DNA from: JADLHS01 sp020848635
GTDB lineage: Bacteria > Verrucomicrobiota > Verrucomicrobiia > Limisphaerales > JADLHS01
Length of the DNA: 64,000 nucleotides
NCBI GenBank assembly: GCA_037044975.1
Contig: JBAOIL010000015.1
Location: forward strand, 248,001-312,000
Direction: 5' to 3'
How positions within the stretch are numbered: the first letter of the stretch is position 1; each line of letters starts with the position of its first letter. A program made the translations under genes and the position numbers. This document shows, piece by piece, positions 48,917 through 59,011 of this stretch. Under the pieces are notes generated by a model that did no database searches, was not told the origin of the DNA, and saw nothing but the letters and a program-made list of their open reading frames with translations.

Positions 48917-49313
48917 CCGGGGCGGTACCGGGAATTTCTTCCCCACGAATGGGGCAACGCGAACGAAGTCGCGGGCGCGAAAGACAAGCTTGTCCGTGAA
49001 CGAGACAAACTTATTTCCAAAGCCGAAGGAATCCAGCGGCGGGCGCGAGTGGTATATCGCCTGCTTTTCCACAAGCCATGAAAATGCAACGTTCAACTCC
49101 AAAAGAGACGGCGTTGCATTTCTCACCGTTCACGCCTCAGCGCGGGAACGAAAGTCCCTCCGTAAATCCGCTAATACGTGTTGGGCTGCAAGCCTGACGC
49201 TCTTCTCTACTGGGTTTGGTTTCTGGGGGCTGGCTCGCACCAGCCCCCAGTTTTTTCAACCCCGCGGCCACCGTCCTGTCGGCTGCGCAGCAAACGCCCG
49301 TTTGCGTTTTGAA
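48917..49313. other. 397-base gap holding two hairpins
   Basis: No supported gene. It contains a perfect 10-bp hairpin (AAATGCAACG / CGTTGCATTT, 49082-49091 and 49112-49121) and a strong terminator at 49223-49256. It may encode a small RNA ending at that terminator; no tmRNA, SRP or RNase P signature was found. Confidence 0.5.
49223..49256 (+). terminator. Strong rho-independent terminator
   Basis: An 11-bp perfect stem (CTGGGGGCTGG, 49223-49233, with CCAGCCCCCAG, 49240-49250) and a 6-base loop are followed by TTTTTT. It is about 310 bases past the last + strand gene and before the convergent DUF1501 gene. Confidence 0.85.
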
Positions 49314-50783
49314 CTAGGCCAGAATGCCTTTCACCGGATTCGCCTCTTCGACGCCGGTCAGCCGTTGGTCGAGTCCCTGGAATTTGTAGGTAAGGCGGTG
49401 GTGGTCAATGCCCAGGCAGTGCAGGATGGTGGCGTTGATGTCGCGGATATGCACCGGGTCCTTGACGATGTTGTAGCTGAAGTCGTCAGTCTCGCCATAC
49501 ACCGTTCCGCCTTTGATGCCACCGCCCGCCATCCACATGGTAAAACAGCGCGGATGGTGGTCCCGGCCGTAGTCGGTCTTGGTTAGTTTCCCCTGGCAAT
49601 AGACGGTGCGACCAAATTCACCGCCCCACACCACGAGCGTGTCGTCCAACATCCCGCGGCTCTTGAGGTCGGTAATGAGGCCGTAGCAGGCCTGGTCCAC
49701 GTCGCGGCATTGCAATGGCAGGTCGCGCGGCAGGTCGCCATGATGATCCCATTCGCGGTGGAAAAGTTCGATGCAGCGGACGCCGCGTTCGGCGAGTCGG
49801 CGCGCCATCAGGGCACTGTGCGCAAAAGTGCCGGGCGTGGTCACTTCCGGGCCATAAAGCTCCAGTGTGGCCTTCGATTCGCTCGAAATATTCGTCAGTT
49901 CTGGCACGGACGATTGCATCCGGAATGCCATTTCATACTGTGCGATCCGGGTGTTAATCTCAGGATCCCCCAACCGTTTGAACGAAGTCGTGTTCAGTTT
50001 CCCCAGGGCGTCGAGCATGTCGCGGCGCGTTTCGCGGTCCACGCCGGGCGGGTCGTTGAGGTAAAGCACCGGATCGCCCTTCGCGCGCAACGAAACACCC
50101 GAATGCTTCGTCGGCAAAAATCCCGCTTCCCACAAGCGTTGGTAGAGCGCCTGCGCGTCGCGCTTCGCCGACCAACTCGGGGTCATAACAACGAAGGCCG
50201 GCAGATTGTCGCACTCGCTCCCGAGCCCGTACGAAAGCCAGGAGCCGAGGCTGGGCTTGCCCGGAATCTGGTTGCCGGTCTGGATATAGGTGACTGCCGG
50301 GTCGTGATTAATGGCTTCCGTATGGACAGATTTGATGACGGCAATTTCGTCCGCGATTTTGGCCGTGTGCTGCAAAAGCTCGCTGAACCAGATGCCCGAC
50401 TGGCCGTATTGCTTGAAGGCGTATTTCGACGGTGCGATGGGGAAACGAGTCTGGCCGCTGGTCATGGTGGTCAGACGCTGGCCTTGCCGGATGGAATCCG
50501 GCAAATCGGTGTCATAGATTTTTTCGAGGCCGGGTTTGTAGTCGAGCAAATCCATCTGCGACGGCCCGCCGTTCATGAAAAGATAGATCAATCGTTTCGC
50601 CTTGGGTGCAAAGTGGGGCAACTCGGGAAGCGCTGGATGCGCCCGCACCGTATCTTTGGTCGCCGCGCGCAGGATTTCGGGAAACATCAATCCTCCCAAG
50701 GCAATGCGCCCGGCGGCGAGCCCGGTGGCCTTGAAGAAGTGGCGACGGCTGAGGCGGTGGAGATGGTCGTTCGGTGGATTCAT
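49314..50783 (-). CDS. DUF1501 Tat-exported protein (second copy)
   Basis: 489 residues. A twin-arginine signal LSRRHFFKATGLAAG begins near residue 11. The DUF1501 body has AKRLIYLFMNGGPSQMDLLDYKP, NHDPAVTYIQTGNQIPG, RCIELFHREWDHHGDLP, VVWGGEFGRTVYCQG and GRDHHPRCFTMWMAGGGIKGG. It is clearly related to the 32.3-33.7 kb copy but well diverged. The PSCyt1/DUF1553 gene lies 6 bases upstream in transcription order, giving the same pair as on the other strand. Confidence 0.9.
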   Translation of the reverse strand: MNPPNDHLHRLSRRHFFKATGLAAGRIALGGLMFPEILRAATKDTVRAHPALPELPHFAPKAKRLIYLFMNGGPSQMDLLDYKPGLEKIYDTDLPDSIRQGQRLTTMTSGQTRFPIAPSKYAFKQYGQSGIWFSELLQHTAKIADEIAVIKSVHTEAINHDPAVTYIQTGNQIPGKPSLGSWLSYGLGSECDNLPAFVVMTPSWSAKRDAQALYQRLWEAGFLPTKHSGVSLRAKGDPVLYLNDPPGVDRETRRDMLDALGKLNTTSFKRLGDPEINTRIAQYEMAFRMQSSVPELTNISSESKATLELYGPEVTTPGTFAHSALMARRLAERGVRCIELFHREWDHHGDLPRDLPLQCRDVDQACYGLITDLKSRGMLDDTLVVWGGEFGRTVYCQGKLTKTDYGRDHHPRCFTMWMAGGGIKGGTVYGETDDFSYNIVKDPVHIRDINATILHCLGIDHHRLTYKFQGLDQRLTGVEEANPVKGILA

Positions 50784-50789
50784 AAGGGC

Positions 50790-53700
50790 CTAATTCTTGT
50801 TAAGCGTTTCATCCAGGTTCAACAGCAGGCTGGCGACCATCGTGTAGGCAGCAAGCTCGGACGGATTCAACTTTTCATTAACCGGCGATTCACCGACGGA
50901 GACGAGCTGCTTCGCGGCCTCCGGGTCGCTTCCATATTTGGCGAGAAAAGTCCTGAGCGCTCCCTGCAAAACGATCCGTTCACTTGCCGCCGGTTGCCGC
51001 GCAGTCACGAGCCGGAAGCCAAAATTCAGGCGGTCATCGGCCTTGGCGGTTTGTTCGAGCATCCGCGCGCTGAGATGGCGGGCGGCTTCGACGTAGGCGG
51101 GATCATTCATCGTCACCAAGGCTTGCAACGGCGTGTCGGTGCGCTCGCGCCGGGTGCAATACTTTTCGCGGGACGGCGCGTCAAAGGTGCTCAAATACGG
51201 CGGCGGCGCGGTACGTTTCCAAAAGGTGTACAGGCTGCGACGATAAAGTGCTTCGCCGTGGTCCTGCTGGAACTTGGCCGTGTTGCTCGACGTGTAACCG
51301 ACCGCTTCCCAGATACCGGACGGCTGATACGGCCGCACCCCGCGCCCGCCCATTTTCTCTACCAGCAACCCGCTCACGAACAGCGCGTTGTCGCGGATCA
51401 TTTCCGCATCGAGCCGGAAGCGCGGCCCGCGAGCGAGCAGGCGGTTCGCCGGATCCGCCTGCCAATGTTTGGGTGTGACACTCGAATTCTGACGATAAGT
51501 CGCGGACGTAACGATCAACCGCAGCAAGTGTTTCACATCCCAGCCAACGAGAGGTTGATGGTTGAGCGTCGATGGTTGAGCGACTGATGGCTGCATGAAT
51601 TCACATGCGAGCCAGTCCAGTAATTCAGGATGCGAGGGCCATTCCCCTTGGGCGCCAAAGTCGCCGGCAGATTTCACCAGACCAACGCCAAAGAACTGCT
51701 GCCAGAAGCGATTCACGCTCACGCGTGCCGTGAGCGGATGTTCCGGGCTGACGAGCCACCGCGCAAGATCGAGACGATTGGTCGTGGGACGGTTGGAGGT
51801 CAACGGCGGCAGCACGACCGGCACGCCGGGCGACACCGGTTCGCCGCGTTGATCGTATTGACCGCGCTTGAGAATGAAAGCGCCCCGGGGCTTTTCCATT
51901 TCCTCCGAAATCATGGTGGCGGGGAGCGAGTTGTCCAACGCCTCCCGCTGCTTTCGCTCCTCTTTCAGCGCCTTCAACAGCGGCTCGAAGGTGGTGCGCG
52001 CCGGGGTGTAAATGTTCGCCAGGTAATATTCGCGCAATGCCCCCTTCTGCGCGTCGTTGCCCTTGCCCGCGTCCGCCTTGAGGGCGTCGGCGACGTCTTT
52101 GGGTAAATCCTGTTTATCTTTGGCTTTCTCCTGTTGTTCCCACGCCAACAGCGAGAGGCCCGCCCAATCTTCCTGGAGCGTCCCCGTAACGATGCCCACC
52201 CGGTCCCAGTAAACCGTCCCGCCAAATTGTGTGAACGCGATTCCGTCAATCTTCGCCCCAGGCTTGAGCCCCAGCTTGCCCGCGTCAATTTCCAGCCGCA
52301 CCCATTCGCCAGCCTTCGGCAATGCGCCCATGAGCAATTTCTGCGACGTACCTTTGGCCCCGAAAGCAATCGCGTCCTCGTCGCCCCAGTTAGCGCGGTG
52401 CAGCCATTCGCTCGTGTGGTATTGAAGCATGATCGCCTTGGGCGGGTCCGCTGGATCAAGATAAACGTAGGCGAACAGTGTGTCCCCCGCGCCGATTATC
52501 AACGGTGGCGAAGCCTGGGTGAAAAAATCCTGGGCCAGACCAGTATCCGTCCGCGCGATCGCCTTTTTGCCGCTGTAAACCTTTTCGTTTTCAACCCACT
52601 TCAACGCCCCCGCCGCGCCGCTGGCTTCCGCCTTGGCCCCCTTCGGGTAATCATCCTCCACCCAGACGAAATCGGCGGGTTGATTTGTAGCCGGGCTCGG
52701 GGCGCGCTCAGGTTCGGTGTATTTGAGTTTAGCGGCCGCCTCGCGAATCCGCTTTTCCGTGGCCACGATGGATTCGCTGAGTTGTCCAAGCTTCGCCTCC
52801 TGTGCCGCCGTCGGCAATTTCATCGTCGGCGCGGGCAGCAGTGCGTTGCCGTCCATTGCTTTCTCGTTGAAGTTATTGAAGAAAGCATAGAACTGGTAAA
52901 ACTCCTTCTGCGAAATGGGGTCAAATTTGTGATCGTGGCAGACGGCGCACCCGACTGTTAGCCCCATCCAAACGGATGCGGTGGTCTCCGCGCGGTCCAC
53001 GGCGTAACGCACGTAAAACTCATCGTCAATCGCGCCGCCCTCACTGGTGCTGACATTGCAACGATTGAAACCGCTGGCGATTTTCTGCTCGCGGGTGGGC
53101 GCCGGCAACAGATCCCCGGCCAGTTGCTCGGTCGTGAACTGGTCGAAGGGCTGGTTGCGATTGAACGCGCTCACGACCCAATCGCGATACGGCCACATGG
53201 AGCGCTCGTTGTCGAGGTGCAACCCGTGGGTGTCGCCGTAGCGCGCAACGTCGAGCCAGTAACGCGCCTCGTGTTCCCCGTAACGCGGCGATTGCAGCAA
53301 CCGGTCCACGAGACGCTCGTAAGCATCCGGCTTGGCGTCAGCCAGAAATGCATCCACCTCGGCGAGCGTCGGCGGCAGGCCGGTCAGGTCAAACGTCACG
53401 CGGCGGATGAGCGTGGCTTTGTCCGCTTCCTTGGCGGGGCGCAACCGTTCTTTGTCGAGTCGGGCGAGGATAAAGGAATCAATGGGATTGCGCGGCCAGC
53501 GTTGGCTCTTGACTGCGGGCACCGGCGGACGCTCCGGCTTGATGAAGGACCAATGCGCCTTCCAGTCCGCGCCCTGCGCAATCCACTGTTTCAGCAAATT
53601 GATTTGCGGCGCCGTGAGTCGCTTGCCGGATTTGACTGGCGGCATCAGGTCGTCCTCATCCTTGGTGGTGATGCGAGCGATCAATCCGCTCTTGGCGAGG

Positions 53701-53960
53701 TCACCGGGAACGATGGCAACTTCGCCCGACTTGAGGGGCGCGAGTGCGCCATCCTTGAGATCGAGCCGCAGGCCGGCTTTGCGTTTGCCGGCGTCCGGTC
53801 CGTGGCAGGCGTAGCAGTTGTCCGAGAGGATCGGGCGGATGTCGCGATTGAAATCAAGCTTCGCCGGCACATTCGCGGCCGGGGACGCGTCCACCAGGCT
53901 GAACACCGCGACAAGCGTGAGCGCGGGGCGTAATAAACAATTCAGTTTGCTGGTTATCAT
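50790..53960 (-). CDS. PSCyt1-DUF1549-DUF1553 cytochrome-type surface protein (second copy, intact)
   Basis: 1056 residues with a signal peptide (MITSKLNCLLRPALTLVAVFSLVDA). PSCyt1 heme site CYACH is near residue 50; DUF1549 follows (RNPIDSFILARLDKERL, GLPPTLAEVDAFL, YWLDVARYGDTHGLHLDNE). A central insert of about 250 residues contains a carbohydrate-binding-like stretch instead of the LamG domain of the first copy. DUF1553 ends the protein (HPLTARVSVNRFWQQFFG, ATYRQNSS). The frame is intact over 3.2 kb. Substrate unknown; probably acts with the DUF1501 partner in the periplasm. Confidence 0.9.
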   Translation of the reverse strand: MITSKLNCLLRPALTLVAVFSLVDASPAANVPAKLDFNRDIRPILSDNCYACHGPDAGKRKAGLRLDLKDGALAPLKSGEVAIVPGDLAKSGLIARITTKDEDDLMPPVKSGKRLTAPQINLLKQWIAQGADWKAHWSFIKPERPPVPAVKSQRWPRNPIDSFILARLDKERLRPAKEADKATLIRRVTFDLTGLPPTLAEVDAFLADAKPDAYERLVDRLLQSPRYGEHEARYWLDVARYGDTHGLHLDNERSMWPYRDWVVSAFNRNQPFDQFTTEQLAGDLLPAPTREQKIASGFNRCNVSTSEGGAIDDEFYVRYAVDRAETTASVWMGLTVGCAVCHDHKFDPISQKEFYQFYAFFNNFNEKAMDGNALLPAPTMKLPTAAQEAKLGQLSESIVATEKRIREAAAKLKYTEPERAPSPATNQPADFVWVEDDYPKGAKAEASGAAGALKWVENEKVYSGKKAIARTDTGLAQDFFTQASPPLIIGAGDTLFAYVYLDPADPPKAIMLQYHTSEWLHRANWGDEDAIAFGAKGTSQKLLMGALPKAGEWVRLEIDAGKLGLKPGAKIDGIAFTQFGGTVYWDRVGIVTGTLQEDWAGLSLLAWEQQEKAKDKQDLPKDVADALKADAGKGNDAQKGALREYYLANIYTPARTTFEPLLKALKEERKQREALDNSLPATMISEEMEKPRGAFILKRGQYDQRGEPVSPGVPVVLPPLTSNRPTTNRLDLARWLVSPEHPLTARVSVNRFWQQFFGVGLVKSAGDFGAQGEWPSHPELLDWLACEFMQPSVAQPSTLNHQPLVGWDVKHLLRLIVTSATYRQNSSVTPKHWQADPANRLLARGPRFRLDAEMIRDNALFVSGLLVEKMGGRGVRPYQPSGIWEAVGYTSSNTAKFQQDHGEALYRRSLYTFWKRTAPPPYLSTFDAPSREKYCTRRERTDTPLQALVTMNDPAYVEAARHLSARMLEQTAKADDRLNFGFRLVTARQPAASERIVLQGALRTFLAKYGSDPEAAKQLVSVGESPVNEKLNPSELAAYTMVASLLLNLDETLNKN

Positions 53961-54167
53961 GCGATTAAACGAACGATCCCGGTGTCACAACGACGTGGAA
54001 TCGAAGGCAAGTTAAACAGCGCCGGGTTTTAGTCAACTTCAAGGGCGAAGAAAACCGAGGCAAACTCAAGGAAGCCTTCGCAAATGGCGTTGCAGAGATG
54101 GTGGGATGACGGGAGTCCGGGTTGCGGGGCGGCGGACGCACATTTCAGGTGCGTTTCAAGCCGCGTG

Positions 54168-55682
54168 TCATCGTCGGATGCTCAAGGCAATCTCCCGCTG
54201 AAACTCCGGCGAGTTGATCGTGATTGAGCCGGACGATTTCACGCGCTCGCGCTTGGTCGGCTTGCCAGTGAGCACGTCCACCCATTTGATGTCGTAATCG
54301 CCCGCCGGCAGCACCAAGGTGAGCGACAACGACTGCGGGGCGGAATTTCCGTGATCGAAGAAGTGGGCGGCGTATTGTTTGCCGTGCTTCCATCAGCGCA
54401 TCGGCTTGCATCTTGGCCGGCACGCCGGACTGGATAAAGCCCAGGTCCGGTTTCATGCGCACGAAGTCGAACGCGTGGATGAAGTCGCGCAATACGGTCA
54501 GTTGCCGGCGGAGCTCCGCGTTGCCGCCGCCGGGCTGTGTTCGCCGGATACAGCAAAATCCCCACGTTCGTGTCCGGCCACGAACGAGTAGTCGAGATTG
54601 TTGTAGAGCGCGCCGCCCGCGAGGATGAACCCCCACGCCTCCATCCGATAGTGCGTGTCATTCGTGCCCCGGAAGCCCGTCTCGTTGTCGCCAATCGCCT
54701 TGTTCAGCGCGTAGTTCTCGGCCACCGCCTTCGGCGGCGAGGCGTAGTGGAAGTTGAAAATGGAAATGGCCGGGTGCGGCTGCGTGATCTTCGCCGAGCC
54801 GTTGGCGATGTTCTGCGAAATGAGATGCCGGTTGGGCAGCGCCTGCTCCGTCGCCACGATCACGTCGGCGATGTGATGCTGCCACTCCATCGTCACCCCG
54901 CCGAAGTACGGTTCGTTGCAGATTTCGTAGTAGAGATTGTCGAACTCATTCAGTTCCGTGACGAGCTTGCGCGTCATCGCCTCCTGCACGGCGAGCAGAC
55001 CGCCGTTCTTGGTCGAGCGTGTAAACATTCGTTCGCGCGACGTTGCCGACGCCGTTGACGTTGTTGATGGCGTTCTGCGGCGAGAGCTGTCCACTGCGAC
55101 TCCTCGTAGAACGGGCAGAAGAGATTCATTTCCACCACCACCCCGCGCCGCCCGGCCTGCTTCACAAAATCGCGCACGCGCTGGAAATAATTCTCGTCCC
55201 AACGCGTGAGGTCGAACTTGTTCCCGCCGTTGGCGTAGCCTGGTTGGCCGCTGCGCGCCCAGGGCGCGATAAATCGTCCCGGCGAGCGGTGCCAAGGGTG
55301 TTCTGGCGATGTTGAAATGCGCCGGGCGGCTCGACATACGCCCCGCTGAAAACCCGCGTGTTGTTCAACTTCCTGCGCTTCAAGCTCTTTCAGATACGGC
55401 CGCGTAATCGAAGTCCAGGTTCACCACCGCGCCATAATGCTCGGCGGACGTGATGAGCACGGTGGGCTGGCCGCGCCAGAGAAAGTAGTGCGGATTATTC
55501 GGATGGAGCGAAAGCGGCCGGTCTTTCGCGGTGGCGGCGATCACGGAGAGCGTCGCGAGGAGAAAAACCACGAGGGTTCTCCGCAAATCTCCAGAAGCTG
55601 ACTTTCGGGGTTGGGCTGCTGGTGGTCGTTCGGTTTGCGCGGGGGCTGGCTTCGGGGTGGCGGCGGGCGTTTGGTTTTCCAT
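54168..55682 (-). CDS. Secreted clan GH-A glycoside hydrolase (about nine frameshifts)
   Basis: About 501 residues when nine single-base gains are removed. Start at the ATG at 55682; a Pro/Ala-rich segment precedes a membrane or signal helix (TLVVFLLATLSVIAATA). Family-like parts in order: NPHYFLWRGQPTVLITSAEHYGAV, KLNNTRVFSGAYVEPPGAF, ENYFQRVRDFVKQAGRRGVVVEMNLFC, YYEICNEPYFGG with the acid/base Glu of clan GH-A (NEP), and GDNETGFRG with a candidate nucleophile Glu. The end reads SGSITINSPEFQREIALSIRR. It is a cellulase-like (GH5-type) enzyme; substrate unknown. As sequenced it is heavily broken. Confidence 0.78.
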
Positions 55683-55874
55683 GGTGAATGAATGCTTGGT
55701 CATTTCGGGTCTTGCCGAGGGCCATTCAGGCAACGCACAGCATAATCTTCAAGCTCCGCCACTGCCATTCCTTTCTTGGTGGTGCTCTCGAAGTTTTCAC
55801 CCATTGCCGGACGAGATTTGAAGATTTTCTTTCAATTGCGTGCGTTCTCTGCGTTCCTATGTCGCTAATTTTTT

Positions 55875-56988
55875 ATGCTAAGAGCTGGAATCGTCGGTCT
55901 GCCCAACGTAGGCAAGTCCACTTTGTTCAACGCCGTCACCCGCACCCGCAAGGCGGAGGCGGCGAATTATCCGTTTTGCACCATTGACCCCAACGTCGGC
56001 ATCGTCACCGTGCCGGACGCGCGGATGTACGAACTGCAGAAGATCGCCAAGACGCACGGTCGTCATCCCGGCGGCCATCGAGTTCGTGGACATCGCCGGC
56101 CTCGTGAAGGGCGCGAGCGCAGGGCGAAGGGCTCGGGCAACAAGTTCCTCACCCACATCCGCGAGGTGGACGCCATCGTGCAGGTCGTGCGCTGTTTCGA
56201 AGACGCGGACATCCATCACGTCACGGGCACGGTCGATCCGGTGCGCGACATCGAGGTCATCAACACCGAGCTCGTCCTCGCCGATCTCGAAACCGTGAAG
56301 AAACGGCTGCGAGAAGGTTGCCAAGGACGCCAAGCGCGGCGACAAGGTGGCCGTGGCCGAGGAAGCGGTGCTCGCAAAAACTCGAGCCGGTGCTCGACGC
56401 CGGCAAGCCCGCGCTCACCGTCGAACTGACGCCCGAGGAGAAGGTGATTTCCAAAGCGTTCTTCCTGCTGACCGACAAGCCCACGATCTTCGCCTGCAAC
56501 GTGAAGGAATCGCGATCTCGCGCACGGCGGACAGCAATCCCTACGTTCTGAAGGTGCGCGAATACGTGAAGACGCATCTCGCGTGCGAAGCCGTGGTCAT
56601 CAGCGCGCAGATCGAGAGCGACCTGATTGATCTCACGCCCGAAGAAGCCAACGGCGTTTCTCAAGGAACTCGGCGTGGACGAAAGCGGCATCGGCGCGCT
56701 GATCCGCGCGACGTATCATCTGCTGGGCCTGCGGACGTATTTCACGGCGGGCGAGAAGGAAGTCCGCGCCTGGACCATTCACGCCGGCGACACCGCGCCG
56801 CAAAGCGGCGGGCGTCATCCACTCCGACTTCGAGCGCGGCTTCATCAAGGCCGAGACGGTGGCCTACGACGACCTTGATCAAGTGCGGCTCCGTGGCCGC
56901 CGCGCGCGAGAAAGGGCTGTACCGCATGGAAGGCAAGGAATACGTCGTGAAGGACGGTGATGTCCTCCTCTTCAAATTCAACGTTTAG
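55875..56988 (+). CDS. ychF: Redox-regulated ATPase YchF (about ten frameshifts)
   Basis: Universal P-loop ATPase that binds the ribosome. P-loop GLPNVGKSTLF, EFVDIAGLVKGAS, HIREVDAIVQVVRCF, nucleotide-specificity motif NVKE (ATP rather than GTP), and the C-terminal TGS-like end (LIKCGSVAAAREKGLYRMEGKEYVV) are all present and collinear. Removing ten single-base gains yields 367 residues, the normal YchF length. The gains include positions near 56057, 56110, 56310, 56515 and 56650. Because the gene is nearly universal, its decay is more likely a sequence error than real loss. Confidence 0.88.
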
Positions 56989-57315
56989 GTTTTTTGGGCT
57001 TGGGTGGTTCGTCACCTTCAAAGTCCCATCCTCCTAAGATGCGGATACCACCGGGTGCGGCATGGTCGCCGTCACCTTGGCACGCCCTACCGCAAGCTTT
57101 GGCCCCGCTTTGCGTGCGCTAGGGCAAGGCTGGACATGGCAGCGGGTTGGAATTGGGCAAATTGGGGCGTTGTCGGATTACTCGGCACGGGATTCCGATC
57201 GGGAAGCGCAGCAACTTATTGCTGGACCGTCGCAAACCCCGGCTTTAGGGTCGAATTCGGTGAAAGTGAAAAACGACAATCCTGTCGCTCAATCAGGTTA
57301 GGCCACATCACGCGT
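56989..57315. other. Intergenic region, nothing identified
   Basis: 327 bases between ychF and the small membrane protein. Several frames are open by chance but none matches a known family, and no repeat or RNA was recognised. Confidence 0.45.
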
Positions 57316-57636
57316 ATGGACGAAAACCCATATCCACATCGGAGGATGAGCCGATTCTGGCGCTGGCACGTCAGGATATTTGTCGTCGCCTGCGTTGCGA
57401 CGTTCGGTTTGATTATTTGGCGAGACTCTTCATGGTATGGAGTTGTTCCATTTGCCGTTGGTGCGCTCTTGATGTTGCACATGCACCTTTTTGTCCCCTG
57501 CCCACATTGCTCGCGGCGTCTTCGCGCACGCTTGGTCAAGGAGCACTACAGACCCGATTCATGGCGCTATCTCTACGATTGTTCGGAGTGCCAGATTACT
57601 TGGGACTCACAGTATGTTCAGAGTCCCGCAGATTGA
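57316..57636 (+). CDS. Small membrane protein with zinc-ribbon-like Cys pairs
   Basis: 106 residues from the ATG at 57316. Two membrane segments (IFVVACVATFGLIIW and VVPFAVGALLMLHMHLFV) precede a Cys-rich C-terminal region with PCPHCSRR and DCSECQITWD, i.e. two CxxC pairs that could bind zinc. No family recognised. Composition is AT-richer than ychF. Neighbours are another orphan ORF and repeat copy B. Confidence 0.65.
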   Translation: MDENPYPHRRMSRFWRWHVRIFVVACVATFGLIIWRDSSWYGVVPFAVGALLMLHMHLFVPCPHCSRRLRARLVKEHYRPDSWRYLYDCSECQITWDSQYVQSPAD

Positions 57637-57785
57637 TTTATGATACTGCCGCCGAACCAGTGCGCCGCATCTAGTCGCCGCCCCCCCGGGCAGCCGGACG
57701 GTGGAGGGCGCAACCCACGCTCATCCCGGGAGCAGACACCGCTTCCGCTCCCAGCGAAAGCCATACTGACTAGCCGTCACCGCGT

Positions 57786-58007
57786 ATGTCGATGGGAAGT
57801 CCAGGCGATAGTCCGATTACCGACCTCCTACAGTGGGGACGGCCATCCGATTTGAGAGAGGACATTACCTTGATGTTGCTGCGTCTCAAATCAGACGCAC
57901 CACAGGAGCTTGTTCGCCTTCCGTGGGATGCTTCGCGTTGGACACTTGCAGAACACGCGGACACTGGCAGGCAGTTTCTTTACGCGGCGCTTGAGCGACG
58001 GTATTGA
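57786..58007 (+). CDS. Small orphan ORF
   Basis: 73 residues, no signal peptide. The segment SPITDLLQWGRPSDLREDITLMLLRL is amphipathic and protein-like, and codon content differs from the flanking non-coding sequence. No recognised family. The start may be either of two ATGs at 57786 and 57792. Repeat copy B begins 42 bases after the stop, as copy A follows another orphan gene. Confidence 0.45.
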   Translation: MSMGSPGDSPITDLLQWGRPSDLREDITLMLLRLKSDAPQELVRLPWDASRWTLAEHADTGRQFLYAALERRY

Positions 58008-58049
58008 TACGGCATCTTACAGGAAGTTGAGGCAGACATGAACGACCAG

Positions 58050-58120
58050 ACGGCTAATCGCCAACGGATCGAAATGACCGGAGCGGAGCGTCCTTTCCAT
58101 CCGTGTGTCGAACCCGCCCC
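58050..58120 (+). repeat. Dispersed repeat, copy B
   Basis: 71 bases starting ACGGCTAATCGCC, containing GAAATGACCGGAGCG and ending GTCGAACCCGCCCC. It matches copy A at 34717-34781 with an extra 6 bases in the middle. Confidence 0.75.
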
Positions 58121-58239
58121 GTCGCCGCTCGCGCTCCGGAGTTACGCTTTGCGAACGCATTGCATATCAACTACCCCGGCAAATGGGAGCGTGTCGTCTG
58201 GACATATTGTCGAAGTTTAATGTTTGAGCCAAGCGCGGC

Positions 58240-59011
58240 CTAACCAGCCGGCGACTTCAGCCGGGCGAGGAAAGCGCGGGTCGGGAATTTGCTCCCGGGA
58301 CACTGGGTGTGAACGACGTTGATCTGCTGGTGAGTTTTCACCGCCCCGGCGTCCAACTGGCAACGCCGCATTAACGCGCGCACCAAATCCTCCAGGCTGC
58401 GCAACTGTCTGGCCGTCGGCGGATGCTTGTTAAAATCTCCGATCAGGCAGATGCCGAGGGCAATCTTGGTTCTGCGCTTCGCTACGGAGATGGCCGCCAT
58501 CCAACTGTTTTTTCCAGCGATTGCCCACGGCGATTTCGCCATCGCCCATGCCATGGCCGTTGCCGATGAGAAAGTGGTAGGCCAGCCCGTTTTCCATGTG
58601 GCGCTGCTCCCGGTGATAGCGGTCGAGGGATTTCACGCTGCCTTCATCCACCGCGGCATGATGGATGACGATGGCCTGCCAGCGACCGCCTTTGACCGGC
58701 GCATTATTGATGGCCTTTGCCAACGTCGGTCCCAGGGGTGACGAGGCGGACTTGGAGTCACTCGCCGCCGTCCCCGGAATCAAAAGCCGCTGCCCGACGT
58801 AGAGTTGCCCGGTGTGGCTGATACCGTTGCGATTGGCAAGTTGGCTGACGGAAAGGCCATGGCGTTGCGCGACGCCCGACAGCGTGTCCTTGGGCTTTAC
58901 GACATAGGATTGCTCCCGCCCCGGCGCCGCACAAGCCACGACCAGCGCCAGCAGCAGGCCCCAGCGTTTGCGTCCGCGCCCAATCCGATAAATTGTCCGT
59001 TGGTGGCTCAT
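58240..59011 (-). CDS. Lipoprotein LysM plus N-acetylmuramoyl-L-alanine amidase (one frameshift)
   Basis: About 256 residues. The N-terminus has a possible lipobox VVAC (LLALVVACAAP). A LysM domain follows (YVVKPKDTLSGVAQRHGLSVSQLANRNG), then a PGRP/amidase_2 domain with the zinc ligands in VIHHAAVDEG and VVHTQCPGSKF. One extra base at 58467-58469 shifts the frame before KIALGICLIGDFNKHPP; without it the domain is complete. It would cleave the peptide-sugar bond of peptidoglycan at the cell envelope. Read literally, the last third would be lost. Confidence 0.88.

Noticed and set aside
49710..51587. A 625-residue open frame on +
   Set aside because: It runs antisense across two well-supported genes (DUF1501 and PSCyt1/DUF1553) and has no domain; GC-rich codon use opens antisense frames.
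58038..58220. A 60-residue ORF over repeat copy B
   Set aside because: Its sequence is mostly the repeat itself; the corresponding frame is not kept in copy A.
57296..58245. GGTTAGGCC and GGCCTAACC, looking like integron attC core sites around small ORFs
   Set aside because: The second core lies over the stop of the amidase gene and no paired core or attC stem is present downstream; probably chance.
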